Assembly (NCBI GenBank): GCA_018292915.2
Contig: JACVVK020000038.1
Coordinates: forward strand, 105,001-169,000
From: Batillaria attramentaria
Lineage: Eukaryota; Mollusca; Gastropoda; Batillariidae
DNA: 64,000 nucleotides
Reading direction: 5' to 3'
Under the pieces are notes generated by a model. That model saw only the letters and a program-made list of their open reading frames with translations. It was not told the DNA's origin and did not search any database. Numbering within the stretch: the stretch's first letter is position 1; each line of letters opens with the position of its first letter. Positions 45,032 through 56,155 of the stretch are shown here, piece after piece. Position numbers and translations under genes: made by a program.

Positions 45032-46097
45032 TATTATTATATATATATATATAATCATAGAGACAGCTACGAAACCCAGACCTACTTTTCCCGCCAAGCG
45101 TTCGGAGCTACTCGGCTATAAATAGAAGCTAGTTTACATGCGCCCACTGCACACGACCTGCTTTGAGCCTCCCCTGACCCGAACACAGGCCTGACATGTT
45201 TATAACTGGAGATAGAGAACGCTGTCAAGGGCAGAGATTTCACACATTCTGCAAACAGTCGTCTTCAATGCTGGTGTATGCTAGAAGCGCATGGGAGAAA
45301 CGTCCACCGTATCACGTGACTTCATGGTGTACGATGGTACGCTGATTTACGATGAGAAAGCATCGACGTCGATTTGGGCAAACTTCTCCAGACGCCCGGG
45401 ATCAGCAACAAAGCCGATCTAGGGGAGAACTGAACAGCACTCCCTATCTTTTCCTTGCATGCCCTCGAATATTCGCACCTAACTCGCACTCCATGTTTAT
45501 GGCCGTGCTTGTCGTGCTACACGTGGCGAGGTTACCCTCCGTGAAGTTCAACACATGAATCTGCGTGTTTCCGACAAGTCATTTGATCCCTGGCGGAAAT
45601 CAGTCGCTCTCTGGAAAGTAACACACAGGGGACTTCAAAGGGGGAAAAATGCCGCGATGGATCATTTGATTTGATGGATCACCTCAGATGGCGCGGCCCA
45701 CGTGTTGCAGTATGTAAACGTACAAAGAATACAGTATACAGATACACTGTATTGTCTTTTCTCCTCACCGTCATCACACCATTCACCGCTGGCATGAAAG
45801 TGGTATTGTTGGCATGCAATCCCCCCCCTCCCTCCCCCCCCCCTCCTACACACCTACTACATACCAGAAGGGTAGCCACCAACCCTGTACCATCGACTTC
45901 ACTGACGTTAGCTAAGCCTCCGTACTGACGCGAAACACGTTGACCGAGACCTGAGCCGAGACAACTGAAAACTAAGAAGGAAAAAACAAACACACTCCGT
46001 GACAAGGAAAGTGGACAGTTCTGAACAACTTTGTGGTCAATGTGTTATTTCACTGTGTGCACAGAAGCGGTGAATTCTATCGCACTCACCGGCACAG
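44736..46097. other. unassigned with (TA)n
   Basis: AT repeat at 44910-44926 and 45000-45054; C-rich at 45820-45843. No gene supported. Confidence 0.55.
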
Positions 46098-46099
46098 TA

Positions 46100-46277
46100 C
46101 ATTTTCAGCCTGTTTCAGAGATTATTGCCTGCATGAGTTGTCTCCCTTGCCGCAACAAGCATGCATTTTTCCTGGCACAGCACAGAAATGGCACGAAAAA
46201 TGCATGCTTGCTGCGGTTCTGTGTATTCGAGACAGACAACTCATGCAGGCAATAATCTCTGAAACAGGCCGAAAATG
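46100..46277. mobile_element. palindromic MITE, TA target duplication (Tc1/mariner-like)
   Basis: CATTTTCAGCCTGTTTCAGA and onward is matched by an almost perfect inverse at the right end. The arms reach nearly to the centre (GCATGCATTTTTC and GAAAAATGCATGC). TA flanks both ends (46098-46099 and 46278-46279). Fits a mariner-type foldback MITE of 178 bp. Confidence 0.85.
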
Positions 46278-46669
46278 TATTTTACGCTGAATAAGTTGTA
46301 TACTCTCGGAATAAAGTAATCTACCAGCATTTAACTGCAAACACGCATGGTGTGGCTTAGGAGTTTGCAGGCTGAGCAGCGTGCGCGAGACAGCGCTGAA
46401 AATGCCCTGGCACCTCACAGTCACATTTGTGCATTCTTGCACAAAGACCGTCTTTAGACGGTGACATTTTTCAATTCCTTCAAAGTGGATACAAGCTAAT
46501 GAGAATAGCTTTTCACTGTTCACGGTCACGTCACGATTTGTCAAAGGACAATTTTGTTCGAAATCGATACGCATCTGAATCCCATTCGAGTCAATATCTG
46601 GTGTGTTCTTTAGGACTGGCGATGCTGAGGGTTATTATTTCATGCTCATTCGACGAACCAAGTCGGCCC

Positions 46670-46755
46670 GGGCCCGCTTGTAAAAGTCAGGGTTAGTGAG
46701 TTTAGCCCCGGGTTAGAGTCTAACCTCGAACTAAACTAGCTCTAGGGCAAAATTT
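46670..46755 (+). mobile_element. solitary end of the GGGCCC element
   Basis: GGGCCCGCTTGTAAAAGTCA followed by the same subterminal sequence as 13454 (GCCCCGGGTTAGAGTCTAAC). The rest is missing. Confidence 0.8.
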
Positions 46756-47128
46756 GTAACTATTACCGATCTTGAGATATTTTGACATAAATGACAGTAA
46801 AGTACTTTCTTCCGTGCGTATATATCGGGACAGTCTCTCTTTACTCTCCAAGCAGAGAGCGCCAAAAGACATCACTCAGTCTGGCCCATTCTGGCGCTAA
46901 AAGACTTGTCTATTTTTAGAAACCTATTGGTCACGGCCGAACTCGACACACCGAAATGTCAAGAGCTCAGATCCAGACAGGAACTACACTTTGCAGACCT
47001 TTTCCTAATCCCAGTGTCCCCGGTTTTCCCAATCTCAATACTGGTGGACAGACGGCGTGAAACCATGAAATACCCCCCCCCCCCCTCCCCGACCAATCCT
47101 CCCCGCCCCTCCTGTAGCTTGCACCGAT

Positions 47129-47200
<72 letters not shown>

Positions 47201-47269
47201 GCAAGGACAAGGTGTCAAGGAAAAGTGGTGGAACGTAATCTTTCATCCTAGAAAATAAACTCTAAAAAG
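46756..47269. other. unassigned with (GT)n
   Basis: C tract at 47073-47083 and (GT)n at 47132-47199. Confidence 0.7.
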
Positions 47270-47417
47270 TCCATGAAAAAATCGCATTTTTTAATTTTTC
47301 ACTTGAAATCTTCAGATCACTAGAAGCCACTTGAAGCCACGATTACACAATCTGAAGCTGTCTCCGGCCTGGTGGGGAAGGCCAACGCCTTACGTAATAG
47401 TGGCTTGAAGAGGCTCC
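47270..47417. mobile_element. MITE-like element, copy 2
   Basis: Inverted arms AGAAGCCACTTGAAGCCAC and GTGGCTTGAAGAGGCTCC-type, with the same AT-rich extension as the copy at 22740, in opposite orientation. Confidence 0.68.
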
Positions 47418-47618
47418 TACTGTTGTGCAGTGGCTTAACAAGTCTTATCATATAGCGAGTAGGGCGGTGGTCGGTCTCGGGCTGTTAAGAGTTTTCAAGT
47501 ATCTTTTTATTTCATTTCATTTCCCCTTTGCTGGCAATAATCATGTGTTCTCTCTGGTCGTCTTCAGCGGCCCGTATGACCACTCTACTTCCCGTCTCTT
47601 TGCAGACAGCGGTCGTGA

Positions 47619-48030
47619 GGGGCGGTCGGTGGTCTAGTGGTTAAGAGACTTGTCACCAATGCGAGCGAGAGGTCAGGGGTTCGAGTCCCACTCGGGGCAA
47701 AGAATTTTTCCTTCTCTTATGCGGCACTGCTCATTCGGGCCGATCGTCGGAGGTTCTCTCCGGGTACTCCGGCTTCCTCCCCCTCTGCTTTGGAAATGTT
47801 CAGCCCACTAAATTTGAAAAACAAATGCAATTCTAAAATTCCGAAATTTAAATAGCTCAGCTGACCCTTCGCACCACGTGATTGTAGTGTGTTTATGTCC
47901 AGTGTGTGAGAGAATGCGTGTGATTCACGTGAGCGTCAGTGTTGGGTTCAGTTTGCGGCGCTTTGAGCCGATTCACGAAACTGGGAAAAGCGCCTATACA
48001 ATATTCATTATAATGATGATGATGATGATG
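47619..48030 (+). mobile_element. SINE family B, full length
   Basis: Head GGTCGGTGGTCTAGTGGTTA, box B GGGGTTCGAGTCCC, central TTCTCTCCGGGTACTCCGGC, then TTCGCACCACGTGATTG, CGGCGCTTTGAGCCGATTC, GCGCCTATACAATATTC and (GAT)n. The best reference copy of the family in this window. Confidence 0.92.
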
Positions 48031-48968
48031 ACGATGTCAGCTCATACACGACATGACATGCCACATGTGTTTACATACCGACTGAGGGGGGGTGGGGGGG
48101 GGGGGTTAGTTACCAGTGTTTGACGTTGTTTGTCAGGCTGTTTTCACTACAGCTGGGGGAGGATTGGCGGAAAAGAGCTGCTTGGCGTACCTAACGTTCT
48201 GCTGTGCCAACAAATTGAGTTGTCTGCGTCAGACAAGTGCATCACAGCATACAGAAGTGCAAGTGGGAACGGCTCCCCAATCAGAAAATCACTTTGAAGC
48301 TAAACCCCGATGGGGCGCGGAGATAGCGATACGATATCAAGTACTCTTCAAAATCAACAGGGGGAGTTGGGGGGGGGGGGGCATATCCCATCTCGCAATC
48401 GTCAATGTAACCTCAAAAACTTCGCAGTAAAAACACGATTCTTCATCAAGGGAGAGTACTCCAGGTCTCGGGGCACGCTATGCTTTACGTACGGCGTGAC
48501 AAGTACTCACGGTGGTTGCTCGACAATCCGGAATTATGTGCTCGATCATTTTGTCATTCCGTGAGATTTCATTTTCCAAAGTTCTCAATCCGGAAAATTA
48601 AAATTTCGAAAGCTCTCAATCGGAAAAACTTAATTTTCGCGAGTTCTCATCCGGAAATCCGAAGTGTTTCGGAACCTTAACACCTCTGAGAATATCAATT
48701 ATCATACAGCAAGACAACACAACACAAGTAGCTATTTTGTAGACTAAACCCACTGAATGAATCAGCATGAGCCCGGAAAGCAGAATGTTTCACTATACTG
48801 ACTTATGTCCCTTCCAACGTTTTCTATTCCCTCACATTTTTAGAGAAGTTCCAATGTATGCCGGGAAAACAGCCTCCGAAACGCCATATATATAAATATA
48901 TCTCGAGACCCGTTCTTGTAGTTAAAAAGTGAAAACGCTTACAAAATACCACACACATGATGTTCGGG

Positions 48969-48970
<2 letters not shown>
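48031..48970. other. unassigned
   Basis: G-rich runs at 48086-48106 and 48366-48380. A ~30-bp degenerate repeat around (A/T)TCTCA(A/T)TCCGGAAA at 48575-48665. (TC)n at 48971-49024 borders the next element. Confidence 0.55.
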
Positions 48971-49024
<54 letters not shown>

Positions 49025-49027
<3 letters not shown>

Positions 49028-49427
49028 CAGCTCGGGATTCTGTCTCTGCGCAGTCAACATATCCTGAACAAATGTCTACTTGTACATAGTACCATTCACG
49101 GGAATGCCCCGTCATACCTTAAATCACTCATTAAACAACCGACACATGCCATTAGAGGAATGAGAAACGGTTGTATACCACTCCCACTCCCTAGGATAGA
49201 CATATATAAAATGAGTTTTGCTTTCTCTGGGCCCACAGTCTGGAACTCACTACCACCAAGTCTAAAAATTATTCCGTCACGTTCCACTTTCAGAAAAGAC
49301 TGTTTCCCATCTACTTGAAACTGAAACCACTGAACCAGACGTTTACTTCTCGGTAATAAGAAAGTTTCTTTCAAGTTGTCCATTTTGGTGTATAATCTGA
49401 ACAACCATGTCAGTGTGTGTGTGTGTG

Positions 49428-49492
<65 letters not shown>

Positions 49493-49697
49493 GGAGAGTG
49501 AGAGAAAGATTTTTTTTTTTCTTTCGAGTAAATTTTTTTTTCTTTATATTTTGCCTTCTTTTTTTTTTTTTTTGTATCTCCCTTTAATCTTGCCATTGTA
49601 GTCTTTTTTTTTTTTGTGGCAACGGCTGATTGAAAAATAATCATTTTTGGTTAAATCACTTCCGTTGGAAAATAAAGTTCGTTCGTTCGTTCGTTCT
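49025..49697 (+). mobile_element. LINE 3' fragment with (TTCG)n tail
   Basis: Plus-strand frame KQLGILSLRSQHILNKCLL, APSYLKSLIKQPTHAI, LPLPRIDIYKMSFAFSGPTV then WNSLPPSLK, ending at 49318: an RT C-terminus of the CR1/Jockey-like type. The 3' UTR contains a (GT)n at 49416-49490 and T-tracts. It ends GGAAAATAAAG followed by TTCGTTCGTTCG. 5' truncated at a (TC)n. Confidence 0.88.
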
Positions 49698-49699
49698 CT

Positions 49700-49915
49700 C
49701 TCTCTCCACAGGCAATGCCATCTGATAACCCTTTTTAATCTAAATCAGCAGCATGAGAGGACCTCGATGAATGGCATCCTGCGTTTACCATTACCTCGTA
49801 TTGATTTATTCAAAACAAGCCTTACGTTGCTGGAGCTTTACAATGGAATTCGCTCCCTGTATACCGTAAACAAAATTGATCTACTTCTACGTTTAAGCGT
49901 ACGCTAAAACAGTAG
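49700..49915 (+). mobile_element. older LINE RT remnant
   Basis: RLPLPRIDLFKTSL, then a frameshift, then QWNSLP- and STFKRTLKQ-like pieces. The same RT C-terminal segment as the element just upstream, but decayed. Confidence 0.7.
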
Positions 49916-50152
49916 CTGACGGGCCGCATCGAATGTACATTACGCGGCAACATGTCCCTTTAACTTTCCTATACCATTTCCTTCTATGACTTGTATTCAC
50001 AAAGGTCACATGTGTGTGTGTGAATGCGTTCGGACCTGATTGGTGATTTTCTCTATGATTTGGTTTCTTGTAGTTTTTAGTGCATAATTTTCTGTCTTGA
50101 AATATTTTTTTTCTCATTTCAGTAGATGCATTCTGCCGCCCACCCCCCACCC

Positions 50153-50239
<87 letters not shown>

Positions 50240-51226
50240 CTATTAAACATTACGCTGCACATGACACCCTAGAAATGCTTTTAGATTTTAAAAAAATTTC
50301 CCCCCCCCCCCCAAAAAAAAAATCGCAAAACTCCAGCAGTCAAAGTCCCATGTGTAGAGTAATTTCGACAAATTCAATTATTTTCCATTGTTTTTTTTTT
50401 TTTTTTTTTGGTTTTGTTTTTTGCAATGCTAGCATCGGCCACATATCCCCTCATTCCTCTGTCGTCTGCTAGCTCTAGTGCCAGCCGCGCATGATTAATA
50501 CACTACATGCCAGGCTCATTTCCCCTCTTTTTACTATTACCTGACATGCAACTTAATTACAAAGCCAACAAAAAGCCCCACACTGCCATTCTTTCCTCTG
50601 CAAATCTTAAAAAGGGGCAAAACTTCTGTACTATATTTAGCGTAACGATTCCTACATACCCCGGAAGCTATTAGTGTTCTGTAGCCAAAAGGTCCAAACC
50701 TTCTCCGGAAGTGTCCAGGTGGTCAAGACAGACTGCCGAATAAGACGCGCGTTTTTTACTGGTGAAACAAGGGAACTAACAGAAACACTAACAGTCGTAC
50801 ACGGGGCCGTCTGAAAGAGTCCCGCAAATAAACTGAAAGCGATGATGGTATTTCCCTGTGGACATAAAGTTCTCAAGAAAGTGGCAGGGGCAAAACTAAT
50901 GGTGACACTTTAAGTCGTTTTCGGGACACAGTCTGGCAGACTTGCCGGGTTACTCCCCCAGCACCGACACGACAGACGAGACACTCTGCTTGCGCGATAA
51001 AACGCCTTCTAGCGGTTCAAACTAAGAAGCAACAGCCCTCTGGGAGCTAGGTAGTCTTCGTTAAATGTATATGAATTTTCCAAGCTCACAGATTCATCTG
51101 GACTAAAATTAATGCGATGAAACCATTAACCCATGTACGCCCAGCGCCCGATATGGGGTGCACTACAATACAGCTTCTGGACGTAAAATGTTTTGAAAAC
51201 TATTTTGACTAGTTGGAGAATATCAC

Positions 51227-51228
<2 letters not shown>
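49916..51228. other. unassigned with (CT)n(AT)n
   Basis: (CT)n(AT)n at 50152-50237, poly-C/A at 50297-50321, T-tract at 50391-50410. No gene supported. Confidence 0.55.
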
Positions 51229-51300
<72 letters not shown>

Positions 51301-51305
51301 TGTGT
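51229..51305. repeat. (GT)n microsatellite
   Basis: About 35 units. A 19-bp G tract lies at 51374-51392. Confidence 0.96.
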
Positions 51306-51677
51306 GCTACCATGCCCTTAAGCCTCAAACAACTGTTTTTCTATGATTCTAATGTGACTCCTATCAATCAATCGGGGGGGGGGGGGGGGGGGAGAGAGAG
51401 AGAGAAAGAGAGCTCAGCGGAATACATTGCGACTCAGATTGTAGTGTAGTGTTCATAACAGGTTGTTTTGTCCAAACCAGTGTTGCATAAACGGTAACGT
51501 AACACTCCGCATAGCGTGGGCTGTCGGCAGTCAGCAGCCGTGACGTGATTGGGTTGTGTGGCACGTGCATGTGCAGAAAATAACTGAAAACAACACTGTC
51601 AACCCAAAAGTGAAAAATTGGACGCTCGATTTCACGCCAGCTTGGGGCTGTGGCAAACATGCACGCACCCACCCCCC

Positions 51678-51678
<1 letters not shown>

Positions 51679-51756
<78 letters not shown>

Positions 51757-51843
51757 GAGCGCGCGCTCACATACACACGCATACGCAAGCATATTCACAC
51801 GCGCGCCCACACACACACGTACACGTGCATACACGCCCGAACG

Positions 51844-51911
<68 letters not shown>

Positions 51912-51997
51912 AGCGCGCGCTCACATACACACGCATACGCAAGCATATTCACACGCGCGCCCACACACACACGTACACGTGCATACACGCCCGAACG

Positions 51998-52061
<64 letters not shown>

Positions 52062-52147
52062 AGCGCGCGCTCACATACACACGCATACGCAAGCATATTC
52101 ACAGGCGCGCCCACACACACACGTACACGTGCATACACGCCCGAACG

Positions 52148-52221
<74 letters not shown>
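51679..52221. repeat. higher-order CA array, three ~150-bp units
   Basis: Each unit is (AC)n plus a conserved spacer: GGAGCGCGCGCTCACATACA, CGCATACGCAAGCATATTCA, CGTACACGTGCATACACGCC, CGAACGCTC. Spacer starts at 51756, 51910 and 52060. Spacers are identical but for one base (CACGCGCG versus CAGGCGCG). Confidence 0.96.
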
Positions 52222-52223
<2 letters not shown>

Positions 52224-53768
52224 GAATGCAAACAAGCTGCAGACAATTGTGTTGGCTGATATACGATATAGCATGCCAGCGACGACAAACAATGGAAGAG
52301 AACTAGACTGAAAACTGAAACAAGACAGCAAGAGCTCAGTTCGGGGCCTGCTTGCACTAATACATTACTGGCGTTTGGATCAACTGCACTGTGTATAGAA
52401 ACAGTTCTGCAGTGTAAACAATGCAACAACACTTCAGTTTAGTCCCACGCCGTGGTTGCAATGGCACCCCCACTTTCACTCCCACGTCCGTGGTTTAGTC
52501 GCTGGATCTATGAACCTTCATGGCCTTTTCAACAAGGGTATTGGGGAGGAGCTCACCAAAATTTGTGTGATTTTGATTGCAAACATATAGGTAAAAATAA
52601 ACACGAAAACATCGTATGAAGCCGTACTTGTCTCCCTTTAATGAGCAAGACGAAGGAACGAACGAACGGACGGACCAGGCGTAACTTACTTCCCCTTATG
52701 TCAGCATCAAGAGAAAGAAACACAGCAGAGCCTGCTACAATTAATGAGAATCTTCTGAGAAGTAACATCATAAACAAAATTCGTCGTCATTAAACATGTC
52801 GGTTTGATGGACGCTCTCCCGCTCTGCCGAACACACAGGGGAATAACGGATTATCGACTACCGCCCAGCAGGACATTTGTTTCAACTGCTCACAGACACA
52901 TACACACACAAAAACAATCTGTCGGAATAAATCTTCACGAAATGACTGAACTTGTAGCGAAACTGTATTTTTGCACCGGTGCTTACCGCAGACAGCAAAC
53001 CAATATATAAAATGAAAATACGACATGCGTGAAAGGTTATGAACTGCGCAATGCACAAAGATGACATACAACATCGAGGGTGGAAGTAGGAGAGACATAA
53101 CTTTAGTTTAGGGCCAAAACTACGTTTCCCTGTCAACCGCAGATCCACCAAGCAAGATAAAAGTAACGTCACAAAACTGTGCCCAAACTGTCTCTAACCA
53201 GCACAATGAGTAGTTTTCACAATCAGTATGTGTACACGCGCTCTTACGTCCCATTTTCAGGTCGCTGGATCCTAATGGGTTAATTTCGTCAGCCATGCTT
53301 GGTCCCAGCCGCACGAAACGTCGACTTGACGTTTTTGCGTCACACAGGAAGGAGACAAATGGCTCTAATTTTACTGTGGAAATGGAAGAAAAAGCAAATT
53401 CCCCCAATGTTAATGATAGGATATAAATTCAAATCAGGCCAACAAAAACGCAAAATCGGCATTTGGCTCCAAAAGCTCTGCATGTCGTGGTCTTAGGAAG
53501 GAAAAACATTCCTTGGGGATTTTCGGCCTTTTTTGTCTGGAGAGGAATTTACGGGGCAGCACTCTGGGGGATAATGAGTGATGGCCTCCCTTGTGCTCCG
53601 AGATGGTCGCCGATTCTAATTTCCGGTTGTTTTTGCAGGAGCATGGATTTTTACCGCCTGTTAGTGTTCACAGTGTTTGTGGGTTCGATTAGCTGACAAA
53701 ATGCTGATGACGAAAAACAACGGTCCGACCTGTGATCAACACTAGCATTTTATGTGACTGCTTATTGG

Positions 53769-53771
<3 letters not shown>
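52222..53771. other. unassigned sequence
   Basis: No recognised repeat or gene; several short frames without motifs. Confidence 0.5.
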
Positions 53772-53811
<40 letters not shown>

Positions 53812-53813
<2 letters not shown>

Positions 53814-53975
53814 GGAGCCGTGGTGGCCGAATGGTAGAGCGCTGGCCTTCTAATACTCGGGTCGTGAGTTCGTATCCCGACTGGGGCCAAATATTTCTGC
53901 TGGCTTTTGCATCGTTGCCCCGTCTTTGATATCGCCCGGATGTGGTGGAAAAGGACGTGAAACCCCCAAACACCA
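53812..53975 (+). mobile_element. SINE family A in a (TC)n tract
   Basis: Full-length; (TC)n on the left (53772-53811) and again on the right (53979-53992). Confidence 0.92.
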
Positions 53976-53992
53976 AGTCTCTCTCTCTCTCT

Positions 53993-54105
53993 CGTAGTAC
54001 CTTGTAGGTTTTAAGTAGTGTTAGCAACGGAAAGGTAAAAAAAACTTACCTTTTTACGTCAACGATCTCAGCGGCTGTAAAATAAAGTTTTCATTTCACT
54101 TCCTG
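53993..54105 (+). mobile_element. possible LINE 3' end
   Basis: GGCTGTAAAATAAAGTTTTC resembles the AATAAAG termini of the LINE fragments at 40.1 and 49.7 kb. No RT sequence remains. Confidence 0.3.
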
Positions 54106-54581
54106 TCTATTTGTCTGTCTGTGTCTCCAAAGCAACATGATTCATCCTTGCAGGTGCATTAGCTGTAAATTTAATTCGTGTACATCTTTCCCTGTACTGG
54201 TCATAACATATGTTATGGGCTGCACCGCTGGAAAGTCTGCCCCACTGGGTGGAACGTGATATGAGGGATGGAAAACGTTCGTTTTGTAGAAATCCGAAAT
54301 TAACTACGTTACTGCCTTCATTCAGTGAAAGCAGCTACCTCGTTACCCTCCAGCTGCAACGGTTCTTGAAGTGATGGGGACACAGCAAGTAAAGCCACGT
54401 GATCATTTCAAAACTACCAGTAGGAGACTGTTGTAAACACCATCACTCGCTCAGGAACACGTTCCCGCTCGTAGTCTCAGTTTCATTCGTAATTAAACAC
54501 TCTAATGAATGCTTCATGTGCCCAGTAAACACAACTTCAAAGACGGAAAGAGAAATCACGCAGGCGTAGACACTCTCCCTC

Positions 54582-54582
<1 letters not shown>

Positions 54583-54670
<88 letters not shown>
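54583..54670. repeat. (GCGT)n(GT)n(GA)n microsatellite
   Basis: GCGT units pass into GT and then a short GA tract. The sequence from 54106 to 54999 otherwise shows nothing I can support. Confidence 0.95.
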
Positions 54671-55232
54671 AACGCCCCAATAAACAAGCATCAAAGACCA
54701 AGCCATTACTCGCAGCAAGGTTCCGAATGAATACCTTCAGACGAATGGGTCAGCTCGGTGTAAACGTTAATTGATCTCCGAAACACTAAGTTACAAACAA
54801 AAACAAAAAAAAACTCCCTGCGTTTGCGCGAATGGTACTTCATGCACAGGAAAGCCAGAGTGTTAGCGCATGAACGTTGGGTTTGGGCAGCACGCAGTTA
54901 AGCACAAAACTGTATACTTTGATTTAAAAAATGTTTCGTCTCAGAGTAGTTACTGTAAAACAAGAGAGACCTCAATGTGCTTCTGTGTGGTGTTGTATAT
55001 GTTACAGTGAATTTGTGTAATCAGGGATTTCATGAAATCCCTGAAATTTTCAGTAAGTTCATGTAATTACTGTTTCACTCGGGGATTTCATGAAATCCCT
55101 AAAATTTCCAGGGATTTCATGAAATCCCTAAGTTTTTGTCATGGTTTTTACACTATCTTACTGGCTGAGTTTAGTGAATTTGTGTAAGATCAGACAACCG
55201 GTGCCTAGACCCTGAAATTTCACTCGTACCGG

Positions 55233-55620
55233 CCCCTGCAGTGTAGTGGTTAGCACTTCGGACCATGGACCGGGAGACCCGGGTTTGAGTCCCAGCAGAG
55301 GCAAGAGACATTTTTCCTACCTAGGTCGGCTCCTACCCAGAGCAGGTGTGCTATGGGCCTAACGTGGAGGCCGTTGCCACACAGCCGTGATTCACCCACT
55401 TCACGGGTGTGACTTTCGGGATGTATGACACATCCTATGATGTGGATAATTACACATCGGCACCGCAGGTGCTGTAGTTCCCGGGCCTGGTTAACTCCGG
55501 GATATTTATGACAGGAAGCGTGGAATGCAGCCCTGTCCCGCAGTCCCAAACCACACGGACCTCCATAGCATCATCTTACCATCATCCTCATCTCCATCAT
55601 CATCAGTGCACAATCATAAT
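55233..55620 (+). mobile_element. SINE family C (tRNA-derived)
   Basis: The head GCAGTGTAGTGGTTAGCACT with box-B-like GGGTTTGAGTCCC is followed by a body (TCGGCTCCTACCCAGAGCAG, GATGTGGATAATTACACATC) and an (ATC)n tail. Together with a short reverse (TAA)n piece ending GCTTTTATATAGCGC (55694-55787), the insert is flanked by TCACTCGTAC at 55222-55231 and 55788-55797. The insertion is thus inside the Ginger-like element and younger than it. Confidence 0.75.
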
Positions 55621-55987
55621 ATTTTTTAAAAAATGCCCCAGCTTTCGTGCCCTCCGTGGATTCCACTCCATGACCTGGGAGGAACATCACTGAATAATAA
55701 TAATAATAATAATAATAAATTGCTTTTATATAGCGCAGTATCCCAGTGGACGCTGGCAAAGAGTTAGGGCAGAAAAAAATCACTCGTACATCAGATGACA
55801 AGTTCAGAATTGCCTAGACCCTGAAATTTCAGTCTTAGCAGCAGCTCACCACAGCATTCTCACCATGTGACAACTCTGTACACAAACAGTAATTTCTTTT
55901 GACTGGTGAAACTGCATGTTCACGAGGGTACACTAACACTGCAGTCTGCTACATGTACTTACAACTCCCTACCACTCCACTGCAAGC

Positions 55988-56155
55988 ATGTCTCAATCCA
56001 GCATGGAAGAGACTTTCAAAGCGAAGCTATTTGCACGTAACCAAACACACCACAAATATCTGATTCCAAAAGAAGACTACTACAAACTCGTGGAGAGTGT
56101 GAAATCTGCTGCTGGTGGTGGTCAGAGAAAGAGCAGAACGACTATTATCTCCTGA
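55988..56155 (+). pseudogene. N-terminal fragment of Ginger/KRBA2-like integrase protein
   Basis: 55 codons from ATG: MSQSSMEETFKAKLFARNQ, then THHKYLIPKEDYYKLVESVK and GGGQRKSRT. In the family, the last motif is followed by YYLLKKY. Here YYLLTK is present at 56144-56161 but in a different frame and then stops, so a frameshift truncates the product. The integrase catalytic core and zinc finger are absent. Too short to be functional; identity recalled from family pattern. Confidence 0.6.

Noticed and set aside
51556..52311. 251-codon frame of His-Thr repeats
   Set aside because: Produced by the higher-order CA array; spacer length keeps the frame open by chance.
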